From NCBI GenBank assembly GCA_037441525.1, contig JBBISA010000058.1, positions 1-25,548 on the forward strand: 25,548 nt of DNA, written 5' to 3'. The DNA is from SKVR01 sp037441525 (GTDB taxonomy: Bacteria > Bacteroidota > Bacteroidia > Bacteroidales > UBA7960). The notes beneath the pieces were generated by a model. The model was not told the DNA's origin and searched no databases. It saw only the letters and a list, made by a program, of their open reading frames with translations. This document shows positions 25,533-25,548 of the stretch, piece after piece. Position 1 is the first letter of the stretch, and each line of letters starts with the position of its first letter. A program made the position numbers and the translations under genes.

Positions 25533-25548
25533 TGTTCATGAAGTATCC

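Noticed and set aside
1..25548. CRISPR arrays, tRNA or rRNA genes, insertion sequences
   Set aside because: No regularly spaced direct repeats, cloverleaf-like sequences, transposase frames or terminal inverted repeats were seen on reading both strands.

Overview
The window looks like a chromosomal piece of a Bacteroidota genome, probably of the Bacteroidales/Marinilabiliales kind. Four things point there: a type IX secretion sorting domain, a TonB receptor with a carboxypeptidase-like N-terminal domain paired with a DUF4249 lipoprotein, a fused CcoNO oxidase subunit with a monohaem CcoP, and promoter-like TAnnTTTG boxes. Every gene I can support is on the minus strand, apart from a possible gene start at the extreme right edge. 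No tRNA, rRNA, CRISPR array or insertion sequence was seen.

Layout, in plus coordinates. Positions 1-3020 hold an outer-membrane pair: a DUF4249 lipoprotein cut by the window edge, and its TonB-dependent receptor, which is interrupted by one in-frame TAG. A strong bidirectional terminator at 3359-3401 separates this pair from a 1200-residue secreted multidomain CotH-kinase protein (3531-7133). A small VOC/PhnB-like protein follows (7354-7791). Positions 7984-16477 are a complete cbb3 cytochrome oxidase cluster, transcribed ccoI, ccoS, ccoNO, ccoQ, ccoP, ccoG, ccoH and then a SafE/DsbD-like membrane protein. It has promoter-like boxes before ccoI and before ccoS, the second with a 20-bp palindrome centred about 40 bp upstream of the predicted start of transcription.

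Positions 16611-18378 hold a conserved hypothetical gene, a GNAT acetyltransferase and a PIN/DUF6364 toxin-antitoxin pair, probably co-transcribed from a promoter in front of the antitoxin. Positions 18707-21326 are a ZnuABC-like metal uptake operon. Its ATPase carries an N-terminal DUF1893 domain, and its substrate-binding lipoprotein has an unusual set of candidate metal ligands. The 550-bp gap after it contains a decayed receiver-domain relic. Positions 21877-25344 encode a hybrid histidine kinase with an ABC_sub_bind sensor, one PAS domain on the periplasmic side, two cytoplasmic PAS domains, a kinase core and a receiver.

The strongest candidates for something not well described are the DUF1893-ABC ATPase fusion in the metal operon, the kinase whose topology puts a standard PAS domain outside the membrane, and the palindrome placed like a class II activator site before ccoS. 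The TonB amber codon is probably a recent nonsense mutation, since TAG is an ordinary stop for seven other genes here. The cluster of short overlapping ORFs ahead of the kinase is also unexplained.
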